Of a DNA stretch of 64,000 nt, positions 1-8,379 are shown piece by piece. This stretch comes from Nocardia brasiliensis ATCC 700358. Its GTDB lineage: Bacteria > Actinomycetota > Actinomycetes > Mycobacteriales > Mycobacteriaceae. The position numbers and the translations under genes were made by a program. The notes below the pieces were generated by a model. It ran no database searches, was not told where the DNA came from, and saw only the letters and a program-made list of their open reading frames with translations. The stretch covers positions 2,728,001 to 2,792,000 of the forward strand of contig NC_018681.1 of the NCBI RefSeq assembly GCF_000250675.2. Direction: 5' to 3'. Every line of letters begins with the position of its first letter. Positions within the stretch are counted from its first letter, which is position 1.

Positions 1-267
1 CTGAATGTGCTGCGCACGCTTCGGCATCCGCGCAGCCCCCGCTTCTACCTGGATTCCTGGCGTCGCCTCGCCAACGGCCACGAGCAGGGCATCCGGCTGG
101 CCTCACTGGTCAACGAGGCCGACGACTACCTACCGCCCAACCTGCGCCGCTGGCGCGCCCGCTTCGGCGGCATGTTCCCCGAAGAACTGCTGGAGAAGGT
201 CACCCCGGTCTCGGTGCACCTGCTCGACGAAACCGTCGAGCCGGACCCGGCCCTGACTCCCGCCTAA
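1..267 (+). CDS. C-terminal part of an unidentified protein (5' end outside window)
   Basis: The frame is open from the first base and ends at TAA 265-267, giving about 88 residues. The piece is soluble, rich in Arg and Leu, and contains a WRRLANGHEQG-type stretch and a LEKVTPVSVHLLDE tail. I do not recognise the family. Internal ATG or GTG codons near position 5-7 exist, but nothing favours them as the true start, so I treat the gene as truncated by the window edge. Its stop codon overlaps the stop codon of treY on the opposite strand, so the two genes converge with no spacer. Confidence 0.6.
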   Translation: MNVLRTLRHPRSPRFYLDSWRRLANGHEQGIRLASLVNEADDYLPPNLRRWRARFGGMFPEELLEKVTPVSVHLLDETVEPDPALTPA

Positions 268-2711
268 CGGACGAGCAGGGCGACCGGGAGGCGGGCGAAA
301 AGGCGCTCGATGCGGATGCGGCCCTGGAAGGTGTGGCCGGTCAGGCGATCGATCCAGGTGCCCTCCGGGAGTTCGAGAGCGGTGTCGCCCCAGCCGGTTT
401 CGGCGAGACCGACGCTGTGCCGGGTGGCCGCGACGATGATTTCGGGCGCTTCGGCGGGCCGGCCGCGGGTGTAGGCGATCAACCGCTGGGCCTCGCTGCC
501 GGTGCCGAAGAGTGGAGCGTAGGTGCCGCCGACGAAACAGTCGGGCCGTTCCCGCCGCAGCCACAGCGCGTAGGCGACGATCCACATCTTGACCGCGCCG
601 GTGACGTCGAGTTCCGGTGTGCCGGTGAGCGATTGCAGCATGCCCGCGCGCAGCGCGAAATCGACCGGCCGCCGGTTGTCCGGGTCGACCAGCGAGTCCT
701 CCCACAGTTCGCAACCCTGGTAGAGATCGGGGATGCCGGGGCCGCACAGCTGCAACAGCTTCTGCGCCAGCGCATCCGACCACGCGTGCGGTGCGAGCCG
801 ATGCACGAGATCGCCGAGTTCGGTGCCCACCGGGCCGTCGATCACCGTGTCCACCCAGGTGTGCACCTCGTCCTCGAAGGCGGCGTCCGGCTCCTCCCAG
901 GAGGTCTTGGTGCCCGCCTCACGAATCGCCTTCTCCGCGAACTGGTGCAGGCGCTCCCGGAAACCGGGAATCGCCGCCGCGGGCCTGCCGTCCGGCGGCC
1001 ACACGCCGAACATGTTCTGCAACAGGAACAATGTGGTGGCGCCGTCGGGTCCGGGCGCGGTCTCCTGCCACGAGGTGACGCTGCGCGCCCAGTCCTTCGC
1101 GGCCTGGGACAGCACGCCGATCCGGGCGCGCACGTCCTCGCCGCGCTTGGTGTCGTGGGTGGACAGCGTGGTCATGGTGGCGGGCCAGCGTTGCGCGCGT
1201 TCGATATTGGCGAGATGGAACTCGATCAGCGAGCGTCCGAAGCGGGCCGGGTTACCGCCCATCTCCTGCAGCGACACCAGCCGGGCCGCCTGATAGAACA
1301 TGGTGTCCTCGACCGCCTTGGCCAGGATCGCACCGCCGACCTGATGGAAGCGGGTCACCGCCTCGCCGCCGATGGCCAGCGCCGCCGTCAGCACCGCGAG
1401 CGGGTTGGTCAGCTCGCTGTTGCGCCGTTCCACCTCGGTGATCACGGCGGCGGTCATCCCGGCCAGCGGCGCGTAATCGGTGCGGTAGACCGGCATGAAC
1501 GCCAGTACCTCGATGGTCGCATTGGTCAGCGCCATGGTGTCCACCGACTCGGCGCGCGCGTCGCGTTTGATCGCCGCGACCAACCGCCGGACATCGGCGG
1601 TGAGCACGGTTTCGGCGACGGCCCGCTTGATCCGGTGCTCGGTTTCGGAGATCCAGGCGCGGTCGCTGCCGTGTCCGGCGAAGCGGCAGGACAATTCGGT
1701 GAGCGCGGGCTCGCCCTCCGGATCGATCAGCACCCCGCCCACGTCGGCGAGCGCGTCGTAACCGGTGGTGCCGTCGATCGGCAGGGTCACGTCCAGCGGC
1801 TCCCGGTTGGACAGCACCTTCTCCACGAGCAGCAGCCGGTTCGGCCCGATGATCTGCCGCAGACGGATGAGATACGCACCGGGGTCGGCCAATCCGTCCG
1901 GATGGTCGATCCGCACGCCGTCGATGATGTCGTGCGCGCACCACGCCGCGAGCTCGCGATGGGTGATCTCGAAGACCTCCGGGTCCTCCTGCCGGATGGC
2001 GGCGAGCCCGCCGACGGTGAAGTACCGGCGGTAGGTGCACACTCCGGCTTTCCAGCTGACCAGGCGGTAGTGCTGTTTGTCGTGGATGCGCAGGGCGTTG
2101 TCGCCGTCGGTGCCCGGCGCGATCGGGAAACGCAGGTCATGCAGGGCCAGCATGGGTTCCGCACCCGAACGGTCGACAGTGAGTGCGGCAGGGTCGTTCT
2201 CGCTCTGCAGCACGGGCAGGGCGAGGCGCCCGCCCGCGCCGTTGCCCGCGCTCCAATCGATGTCGAAGTAGTGTGCGAAGGACGACTCGCGGCCGTTGCG
2301 CAGCACATCCCACCACCACGGGTTCTGCCGCGGGTCGGCCACCCCGACATGGTTGGGCACCAGGTCGACGAGCAAACCCATACCGCGACTGCGTACCTCG
2401 TCGGAGAGCGCCTTGAGCCCGGCGGGCCCGCCGAGCGCGGCGGACACCGTGGTCGGGTCGGTGACGTCGTAGCCGTGCGTCGAACCCTTCGTCGCGGTGA
2501 GGATCGGCGACAGGTACAGGTGCGAGATGCCCAGCTGCTGTAAGTATTCCGCGATCGCCCGGGCGTCGGCGAAAGTCAGTGCGTCAGGGCGCAGTTGCAG
2601 CCGGTAGGTGCTGCGGATCGTGGTCGGGCGGGCCTTGGTCCGGCGCAGCGAAAGAGGGTCGGTCACGTGGGTCTCTGTGGCATCCGAGGGGGTCATGGGC
2701 GGTGGGGTCAT
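264..2711 (-). CDS. treY: Malto-oligosyltrehalose synthase TreY
   Basis: A glycoside hydrolase 13 enzyme of 815 residues that isomerises the reducing-end glucose of maltodextrins to an alpha,alpha-1,1 link, the first step of the TreY-TreZ trehalose route. Family marks seen are STYRLQL at the N-terminus, LVDLVPNHVG, the nucleophile region RIDHPDG near residue 265, the acid region VEKVLS near 295 and THDTKRGED near 520. The chosen ATG at 2709-2711 overlaps the glgX stop (ATGA), so the pair is translationally coupled. TreZ normally follows this gene but is absent here; a convergent gene abuts the stop codon instead. Product assignment is secure. Confidence 0.95.
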   Translation of the reverse strand: MTPPPMTPSDATETHVTDPLSLRRTKARPTTIRSTYRLQLRPDALTFADARAIAEYLQQLGISHLYLSPILTATKGSTHGYDVTDPTTVSAALGGPAGLKALSDEVRSRGMGLLVDLVPNHVGVADPRQNPWWWDVLRNGRESSFAHYFDIDWSAGNGAGGRLALPVLQSENDPAALTVDRSGAEPMLALHDLRFPIAPGTDGDNALRIHDKQHYRLVSWKAGVCTYRRYFTVGGLAAIRQEDPEVFEITHRELAAWCAHDIIDGVRIDHPDGLADPGAYLIRLRQIIGPNRLLLVEKVLSNREPLDVTLPIDGTTGYDALADVGGVLIDPEGEPALTELSCRFAGHGSDRAWISETEHRIKRAVAETVLTADVRRLVAAIKRDARAESVDTMALTNATIEVLAFMPVYRTDYAPLAGMTAAVITEVERRNSELTNPLAVLTAALAIGGEAVTRFHQVGGAILAKAVEDTMFYQAARLVSLQEMGGNPARFGRSLIEFHLANIERAQRWPATMTTLSTHDTKRGEDVRARIGVLSQAAKDWARSVTSWQETAPGPDGATTLFLLQNMFGVWPPDGRPAAAIPGFRERLHQFAEKAIREAGTKTSWEEPDAAFEDEVHTWVDTVIDGPVGTELGDLVHRLAPHAWSDALAQKLLQLCGPGIPDLYQGCELWEDSLVDPDNRRPVDFALRAGMLQSLTGTPELDVTGAVKMWIVAYALWLRRERPDCFVGGTYAPLFGTGSEAQRLIAYTRGRPAEAPEIIVAATRHSVGLAETGWGDTALELPEGTWIDRLTGHTFQGRIRIERLFARLPVALLVR

Positions 2712-4828
2712 CCCGCGTGCCGCAGCACGAGCAGACAGCGGGATTCGACGGCGACCGTGGCCGCCGCCGGGTAGTGCGCATCGGCGATACCGGTCGGCGT
2801 CGCGCAGTCCAGCGCGACCGTCCAGGACATGCCGTAGTCCGAGTTCGGCAAGGTGAAATCCATCGCTTCGTCGTGGGCGTTGAAGCACAGCAGGAACGAG
2901 TCGTCGGTGATGCGTTCCCCGCGCGGGTCCGGCTCGTGGATGCCCCTGCCGTTGAGGAACACGGTCAGCGATTTGCCGAAGCCGCTGTCCCAGTCCGCGG
3001 TGGTCATCTCCGACCCCTCCGGGGTGAACCAGGCGACGTCGCGCGCGTGATCGCGCGAGCGCACCGGCCTACCGTCGAGGAAGCGGCGGCGCCGGAAGAT
3101 GGGGTGCTCGGTGCGCAACGCGATCACGTTGCGGGTGAATTCGAGCAGGTCCGAATTCTGCTGCAGCAGTGACCAATCCATCCAGGCGAGCGGGGAGTCC
3201 TGGCAGTACACGTTGTTGTTGCCGTGCTGGGTGCGGCCCATCTCGTCACCGTGCGCGAGCATCGGCACGCCCTGGCTGAGCACCAGCGTGGCCAGCAGAT
3301 TGCGGCTCTGCCTGGCGCGCAACGCGAGAATGTCCGGGTCGTCGGTGGGGCCTTCGACGCCGCAGTTCCAGGATCGGTTCCAGCTCTCGCCGTCGCGGTT
3401 GTCCTCGCCGTTCGCCTCGTTGTGTTTCTCGTTGTAGGACACCAGGTCTCGCAGCGTGAAACCGTCGTGCGCGGTGACGAAGTTGATGCTCGCGCTGGGC
3501 CGGCGGCCGGTGGCCTCGTACAGGTCGGAGGAGCCGGTGAGCCGGGAAGCGAACTCGCCCAACGTCGCCGGCTCGCCGCGCCAGTAGTCGCGCACCGTGT
3601 CGCGGTACTTGCCGTTCCATTCGGTCCACAGCCCGGGAAAGTTGCCGACCTGGTATCCGCCCTCGCCGACGTCCCACGGTTCGGCGATCAGCTTTACCTG
3701 GCTCACCACCGGATCCTGTTGCACCAGATCGAAGAACGTGGACAGCCGGTCGACATCGTGCAGCTCGCGTGCCAGGGTCGCGGCCAGGTCGAAGCGGAAG
3801 CCGTCGACGTGCATGTCCAGGATCCAGTAGCGCAGGGAGTCCATGATCAGCTGCAGGGTGTGCGGGTGGCGCACGTTCAGGCTGTTGCCGGTGCCGGTGT
3901 AATCCATGTAGAGCGACGGGTCGTCGTCGACGAGCCGGTAGTACGCGGCGTTGTCGATGCCGCGGAAGCCGATGGTCGGGCCGAGGTGGTTGCCCTCGGC
4001 GGTGTGGTTGTACACCACGTCGAGGATCACCTCGATGCCCTCGGCGTGCAGCGCGCGCACCATCGCCTTGAACTCGGTCACCGCCGAGTCGGCGCGCTTG
4101 ATCGCGGCGTACTCGTTGTGCGGGGCGAGGTAGCCGAAACTGTTGTAGCCCCAGTAGTTTCGAAGGCCCTGGTGCAGCAGCACCCGATCCTGCAGGAACT
4201 GGTGCACCGGCATCAGCTCGATCGCGGTGACGCCCAAGCCTTTCAGGTGCTCGATGATCGCCGGGTGCGCGATGCCGGAGTAGGTGCCGCGCAACTCTTC
4301 CGGGACGTCGGGATGCGTCGCGGTCATGCCTTTGACGTGGGCCTCGTAGATCACCGTCTCGTGGTACGGCCGGTTCGGCGCGCGGTCGGTGCCCCAGTCG
4401 AAGTACGGGTTGATCACCACGCCCGCCATGGTGTGGCCGAGCGAATCGAGCCCGTGCGTGTACAGCGAGGGGTGGTCGTCGAACGTGCCGTCGAACGCCT
4501 TGCCGTACGGGTCGAGCAGCAGTTTGCTCGGATCGCAGCGCAGGCCGTTCTCCGGATCGTAGGGACCGTGCACGCGGAATCCGTAGCGCTGACCCGGCCC
4601 GACGGCAGGCAGGTAGGCATGCCACACATAGCCGTCGACCTCGTCGAGCGGTACGCGTGACTCGGTGCCGTCGCGGGCGATCAAGCTCAACTCGACGGCG
4701 TCGGCAACCTCCGAGAACACCGAGAAGTTGGTGCCCGCGCCGTCATAGGTCGCGCCCAGTGGGTAGGCGGTGCCGGGCCACACACCGAGTGGTGTCGCGT
4801 CACCGGACGCTGCGTCGGGCTGAGCCAT
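2708..4828 (-). CDS. glgX: Glycogen debranching enzyme GlgX/TreX
   Basis: Isoamylase-type GH13 enzyme of 706 residues that hydrolyses alpha-1,6 branches of glycogen and supplies linear maltodextrins to TreY. An N-terminal CBM48-like domain starts with PLGVWPG and GTNFSVFS. The catalytic domain shows DVVYNHTAEG, the nucleophile segment FRFDLAATLARE, the acid AEPWDVGEGGYQVG and TAHDGFTLRD. The ATG at 4826-4828 (MAQPDAASG) fits family length; an upstream in-frame extension looks non-coding. It is the first gene of a two-gene unit with treY. In mycobacteria the order is treX-treY-treZ, so the third partner is missing from this locus. Confidence 0.94.
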   Translation of the reverse strand: MAQPDAASGDATPLGVWPGTAYPLGATYDGAGTNFSVFSEVADAVELSLIARDGTESRVPLDEVDGYVWHAYLPAVGPGQRYGFRVHGPYDPENGLRCDPSKLLLDPYGKAFDGTFDDHPSLYTHGLDSLGHTMAGVVINPYFDWGTDRAPNRPYHETVIYEAHVKGMTATHPDVPEELRGTYSGIAHPAIIEHLKGLGVTAIELMPVHQFLQDRVLLHQGLRNYWGYNSFGYLAPHNEYAAIKRADSAVTEFKAMVRALHAEGIEVILDVVYNHTAEGNHLGPTIGFRGIDNAAYYRLVDDDPSLYMDYTGTGNSLNVRHPHTLQLIMDSLRYWILDMHVDGFRFDLAATLARELHDVDRLSTFFDLVQQDPVVSQVKLIAEPWDVGEGGYQVGNFPGLWTEWNGKYRDTVRDYWRGEPATLGEFASRLTGSSDLYEATGRRPSASINFVTAHDGFTLRDLVSYNEKHNEANGEDNRDGESWNRSWNCGVEGPTDDPDILALRARQSRNLLATLVLSQGVPMLAHGDEMGRTQHGNNNVYCQDSPLAWMDWSLLQQNSDLLEFTRNVIALRTEHPIFRRRRFLDGRPVRSRDHARDVAWFTPEGSEMTTADWDSGFGKSLTVFLNGRGIHEPDPRGERITDDSFLLCFNAHDEAMDFTLPNSDYGMSWTVALDCATPTGIADAHYPAAATVAVESRCLLVLRHAG

Positions 4829-4886
4829 AGGAACGACACTAGCGGCAGCGGTGATTCGGGTGCTGCGGGTGGTTGGGACCTGGCGC

Positions 4887-5435
4887 TCAGCGGGCGTGGA
4901 CGGAGGCGGGCAACCAGCGCCGCCGGTAGCCGAATCGAACCGCCAGCCGAGCCAGTCCGCCCAGCACCGCGCGTTGCGCCCACGCAGGCAGGCCGGCCAG
5001 GTAGCCGTCTTGGTAATCCCACAGCAATGCCAGCGCGAGCGGGTCACGCGGCACCCGGCCGCCGGTTGTTTTGCCCGCGATGTCCAGGTTGTGCCAGAGC
5101 TGGAACATCTCCCAGTGCCGCAGGGGCGGCCGGATCTCGTGGTCGAACACGGTGTCGGCGGTCTCGCTCCAGAACTCGTGCACGGTGCCGGCTGGTGCTG
5201 TCACCGTGTCGCCGGGATTGGCGATCACCTCGACCCCGTCGATGCGGTACCGGTTGCGGCCTTGCCGGATGGTCCACTGCTCGGTGAGGACCGGGTGCCA
5301 ATGCGGACCGGCCTGGCGTCCGGCCTGCGGCAGTGTGTGGCGCAGCCGCAGGTAGGGGCCATGTTCGTCGGTGCCCTCCGCGACGAACGTGACGCGGTGC
5401 CCGTTGCGGAAGGTGAGGGTCGTACTGTCTCGCAT
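4887..5435 (-). CDS. Cupin-domain protein
   Basis: A 182-residue protein with a single cupin barrel in the N-terminal two thirds. It shows a GPHWHP metal-binding motif and, further on, GDTVTAPAGTVHEFW, both typical of small-molecule binding cupins. The C-terminal third is basic and helical (ARLAVRFGYRRRW) and may touch the membrane or a partner. It is transcribed divergently from a MarR regulator only 30 bp away, with a palindrome in the gap, so it is probably that regulator's target. Substrate unknown. Confidence 0.8.
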   Translation of the reverse strand: MRDSTTLTFRNGHRVTFVAEGTDEHGPYLRLRHTLPQAGRQAGPHWHPVLTEQWTIRQGRNRYRIDGVEVIANPGDTVTAPAGTVHEFWSETADTVFDHEIRPPLRHWEMFQLWHNLDIAGKTTGGRVPRDPLALALLWDYQDGYLAGLPAWAQRAVLGGLARLAVRFGYRRRWLPASVHAR

Positions 5436-5448
5436 CCTTCAAGATATA

Positions 5449-5459
5449 AAGGTAACCTT
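5449..5459. promoter_or_regulatory. Candidate MarR operator between cupin and marR genes
   Basis: AAGGT-A-ACCTT is a perfect 5+1+5 inverted repeat in the 30-bp gap between the divergent cupin and MarR genes. Its position over both start regions suits autoregulation by the MarR protein. Binding is inferred. Confidence 0.4.
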
Positions 5460-5465
5460 CGTAAT

Positions 5466-5924
5466 GTGTCAACTGCCGATGCGAACGCCACCCTGCTGAA
5501 ACTGCTGAGTCGAGCCACCACCGCCTACGAGCACGCACTCAATCGGGAGCTGCGTGCGCGCCTCGACGACCGGCTCCGGCCCGCGCACTATGTGGTGTTC
5601 CGCCACCTCGACCCGGCGGGGTCCCGGATCACGACCCTGGCCGAGGCGGCCGGGATGACGCAACAGTCGATGGGGGAGTTGGTGATTCATCTCGAGCGCT
5701 GCGGGCTGGTCGAGCGGCGGGTCGATCCGGTTGATCGGCGCGCCCGGCTCGTGGTGCTCACCGCGGCCGGCGAGACGGCGCTCGGCATTGCGGCACAGCA
5801 GATTCGGCGGATCGAACACACGCTCGCCGACCGGCTCGGCGCGCGCCGGTCGGCGGAGTTGCGTCGGGCGCTGGCTGCGGCGCGGGATGCGCTGGACGCC
5901 GAATTCGCCGATCTTGCCGAATGA
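5466..5924 (+). CDS. MarR-family transcriptional regulator
   Basis: A 152-residue winged-helix regulator. The recognition region reads ITTLAEAAGMTQQSMGELVIHLE and is followed by a wing with DPVDRRARLVVLT, the usual MarR signature. The GTG at 5466 is chosen because it follows the intergenic palindrome directly and gives normal family length. Divergent from the cupin gene, it likely represses it and itself. The ligand cannot be told from the sequence. Confidence 0.85.
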   Translation: MSTADANATLLKLLSRATTAYEHALNRELRARLDDRLRPAHYVVFRHLDPAGSRITTLAEAAGMTQQSMGELVIHLERCGLVERRVDPVDRRARLVVLTAAGETALGIAAQQIRRIEHTLADRLGARRSAELRRALAAARDALDAEFADLAE

Positions 5925-5938
5925 TTCGGGTGTTCCGC

Positions 5939-6919
5939 TCAGTGCGCGGGACCGAGTGATCGGCGCCAGGTTTGGCCGATCAAGTCGGCGCCCCAGCTGT
6001 GATGCGGGCTCTCCTCGGCGAGTTCGAAACCCGCGCGCTGATAGATGTGCCGGGCCGCGGTGAGCACGTCGTTGGTCCACAGCACGATCTCGCGGTAGCC
6101 GGCCGCGGTCGCGAAGCGCAGGCATTCCTCGACCAGCGCCGAGCCGACGCCGAGGCCGCGGGCGGTGGGCTCGACGAGCAGCAGGCGCAGCCGCGCGGTG
6201 GTCTCGTTCTCGGCGACACAGAAGACGCTGCCGACCGGCTCGCCGCCGGATTCGGCGATCCAGGCGCGTTCGCGCTGCTCGTCGTGCGCGCGCAGGTAGT
6301 CGGCGACGATGCGGACGATCAGCTCCTCATACGTTCCGTCCCAACCGTATTCGTCGGTGTAGAGCCGGGCGTGCCGCTCGATCACCCAACCGAAATCGCC
6401 CGGCGCGGGCGGCCGAAGGGTGAACGGCGGCGCGGCGGCGGCATTGGCCGGATGATCGAGGATCTGCTGGATGGTTCGCATCGCGGTGACCAGCCGGGCG
6501 CGGGTGGCGGGCGGTTTGGCGTTGAGCAGGTAGCCGATCTCGTCGCTGGAGCGTTGATCGAGCACGGCGAAGATCTCCTTGCCCTTGGCGGTCAGCCGCA
6601 CCTCCTGGCGACGGCCGTCGCTGTCGGAACGGTTGCGCAGCACCAGGCCCTCGCGTTCGAAACGGGTCAGGATGCGGCTGAGGTATCCGGCGTCGAGATC
6701 CAGTGTCTGCCGCAGGGTTACCACCTCGGTGATCCCGGAGTTGGCCAGCTCGAACAGGATTCGCACCTCGGTCAGCGAATACTCGCTGTCCAGCAACCCT
6801 TCCCGGAGCACACCGATGACTCGGGTGTAGCGGCGGTTGAACTCCCGGACTGCGGCGATATCGGTGGCGGCGACGGTGGTCACGACGGCTCCGTTCCTCG
6901 GTGACGTCAAGTCGATCAT
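5939..6919 (-). CDS. MarR-GNAT fusion: regulator with C-terminal acetyltransferase domain
   Basis: A 326-residue two-domain protein. Residues ~20-150 form a MarR winged helix (SLTEVRILFEL; LDAGYLSRILTRFEREGLV; SDGRRQEVRLT). Residues ~170-320 form a GNAT acetyltransferase with the acetyl-CoA loop ARGLGVGSALVEECLRFA. Such fusions are a known class in actinobacteria and proteobacteria, often controlling nearby metabolic or resistance genes. The ATG at 6919 is preferred over an upstream TTG; a 13-bp palindrome overlaps the start and suggests autorepression. The acceptor substrate is unknown. Confidence 0.88.
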   Translation of the reverse strand: MIDLTSPRNGAVVTTVAATDIAAVREFNRRYTRVIGVLREGLLDSEYSLTEVRILFELANSGITEVVTLRQTLDLDAGYLSRILTRFEREGLVLRNRSDSDGRRQEVRLTAKGKEIFAVLDQRSSDEIGYLLNAKPPATRARLVTAMRTIQQILDHPANAAAAPPFTLRPPAPGDFGWVIERHARLYTDEYGWDGTYEELIVRIVADYLRAHDEQRERAWIAESGGEPVGSVFCVAENETTARLRLLLVEPTARGLGVGSALVEECLRFATAAGYREIVLWTNDVLTAARHIYQRAGFELAEESPHHSWGADLIGQTWRRSLGPAH

Positions 6920-6931
6920 TGACTGAGTCAA
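6919..6931. promoter_or_regulatory. Palindrome over the start of the MarR-GNAT gene
   Basis: TTGACT-G-AGTCAA is a perfect inverted repeat with a one-base centre that overlaps the start codon of the MarR-GNAT gene. This is where an autorepressor would bind. Inferred operator. Confidence 0.45.
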
Positions 6932-7003
6932 AGAATACGCCGCACAGGCTGGTGGCGCCGGAAAATGCCGTCGTGGGCGATTCCGGCGCAGCTCGGGTGG
7001 TAA

Positions 7004-7020
7004 CTTGAACGCCGTTCAAG
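7004..7020. promoter_or_regulatory. BioQ operator upstream of bioA
   Basis: CTTGAACGCCGTTCAAG is a perfect 7+3+7 inverted repeat containing the TGAAC-N3-GTTCA core known for the TetR-type biotin repressor BioQ of corynebacteria and mycobacteria. It overlaps a TAACTT -10-like hexamer at 7001-7006, 41 bp before bioA. The same core recurs before bioF and bioB. Confidence 0.85.
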
Positions 7021-7061
7021 CCCGTGCGTGAGGCCGGGCAGTCGCGACCGCGAGGATTCCT

Positions 7062-8339
7062 GTGGCACTGACACCTGACGAGATCACCGCCATCGACGCC
7101 AAACATGTCTGGCACCCCTACGGCGGATTTCCGGCCACCACTGAACCGCTGGTGGTGGCCGAAGCGGCCGGCGCCCGGCTGACGCTGGCCGACGGCCGGG
7201 TACTGGTCGACGGGATGAGTTCGTGGTGGGCCGTCATCCACGGCTACCGGCACCCCGTGCTCGACGCCGCGCTCGTCGCCCAGTCGCAGCGGATGAGCCA
7301 CGTCATGTTCGGCGGGCTCACCCACGAACCGGCCGCACGCCTGGCGGAACTGCTCGTCGAGATCACCCCCGCCGGACTGGACAAGGTGTTCCTCTGCGAT
7401 TCCGGCTCGGTGTCGGTCGAGGTCGCGGTCAAGATGTGCCTGCAATATTGGCGCAGTCAAGATATGCCCGCGAAGCGGCGGCTGCTGACCTGGCGCGGCG
7501 GGTACCACGGGGACACCTTCACCCCGATGAGCGTGTGCGACCCGGCGGGCGGCATGCACGCGCTGTGGACCGACGTGCTCGTCGATCAACTTTTCGCGCC
7601 GCTGCCGCCGCGCGACTACGAACGCGCATACGTGGCGGAGCTGGCGCGGATGATCAGCACGCACGCCGGCGAACTCGCGGCGGTCATCGTGGAACCCATC
7701 GTGCAGGGCGCGGGCGGTATGCGCTGGCATCACCCGCGGTATCTGACCGAGCTGCGCAGGCTGTGCGACGAACACGGGGTGCTGCTCGTCTTCGACGAGA
7801 TCGCGACCGGATTCGGCCGTACCGGAGCACTTTTCGCGGCCGACCAGGTCGGCGTGAGCCCGGACGTGCTGTGCGTCGGCAAATCGCTGACCGGCGGGTA
7901 CCTCACGCTGGCCGCCGCGCTGTGCACGTCGCAGATCGCCGAGACGATCAGTGCCGGGCACGGCGGACTGATGCACGGACCCACCTTCATGGGTAATCCG
8001 CTGGCGTGCGCCGTCGCGGTCGCCTCGATCGAACTGCTGCGCACGCGAGACTGGCGCGGGGAAGTGGCGCGGATCGCGGCCGAACTCGAAACCGGCCTCG
8101 CCCCGGTGCGTGAACTCCCCGGCGTCGTAGACGTGCGCGTGCTCGGCGCGATCGGCGTGATCGAACTGGACCGTCCGGTGGACATGCGCACCGCGACCGA
8201 CGCCGCGGTCGCCGCCGGCGCGTGGTTGCGTCCCTTCCGCAACCTGATCTACACGATGCCGCCGTTCATCAGCACGACCGAAGAGGTCGCGACGATCACC
8301 GCGGGGATGCGGGCGGCGGTCGAGGCGCAGGGGAGCTGA
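7062..8339 (+). CDS. bioA: Adenosylmethionine-8-amino-7-oxononanoate aminotransferase BioA
   Basis: Class III PLP aminotransferase of 425 residues that converts 7-keto-8-aminopelargonate to 7,8-diaminopelargonate, using S-adenosylmethionine as amino donor. Visible family marks are HVWHPYGG at the N-terminus, DGMSSWWAVIHGY (the BioA substrate pocket), TWRGGYHGDT, LLVFDEIATGFGRTG and the PLP lysine in GKSLTGGY near residue 274. The GTG start has GAGGA five bases upstream. It heads the biotin cluster and lies behind a BioQ box; bioF follows with its own box, so the two are probably separate transcripts under one repressor. Confidence 0.97.
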   Translation: MALTPDEITAIDAKHVWHPYGGFPATTEPLVVAEAAGARLTLADGRVLVDGMSSWWAVIHGYRHPVLDAALVAQSQRMSHVMFGGLTHEPAARLAELLVEITPAGLDKVFLCDSGSVSVEVAVKMCLQYWRSQDMPAKRRLLTWRGGYHGDTFTPMSVCDPAGGMHALWTDVLVDQLFAPLPPRDYERAYVAELARMISTHAGELAAVIVEPIVQGAGGMRWHHPRYLTELRRLCDEHGVLLVFDEIATGFGRTGALFAADQVGVSPDVLCVGKSLTGGYLTLAAALCTSQIAETISAGHGGLMHGPTFMGNPLACAVAVASIELLRTRDWRGEVARIAAELETGLAPVRELPGVVDVRVLGAIGVIELDRPVDMRTATDAAVAAGAWLRPFRNLIYTMPPFISTTEEVATITAGMRAAVEAQGS

Positions 8340-8347
8340 GGGGTGCG

Positions 8348-8371
8348 ACTTGAACGGCGTTCAAGTATGCT
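8348..8371 (+). promoter_or_regulatory. BioQ operator and -10 element of bioF
   Basis: ACTTGAACGGCGTTCAAGT (8348-8366) is a perfect 8+3+8 palindrome with the BioQ core. Its last base begins a TATGCT -10 hexamer (8366-8371) placed nine bases before the GTG start codon at 8380. That spacing implies a leaderless bioF transcript whose promoter is occluded when the repressor binds. Confidence 0.8.
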
Positions 8372-8379
8372 GCGGAGCT

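Noticed and set aside
333..2543. Large plus-strand open frame opposite treY
   Set aside because: Antisense shadow in high-GC DNA; treY has all its family motifs.
3224..4660. Large plus-strand open frame opposite glgX
   Set aside because: Antisense shadow; composition and lack of start signals do not support a gene.
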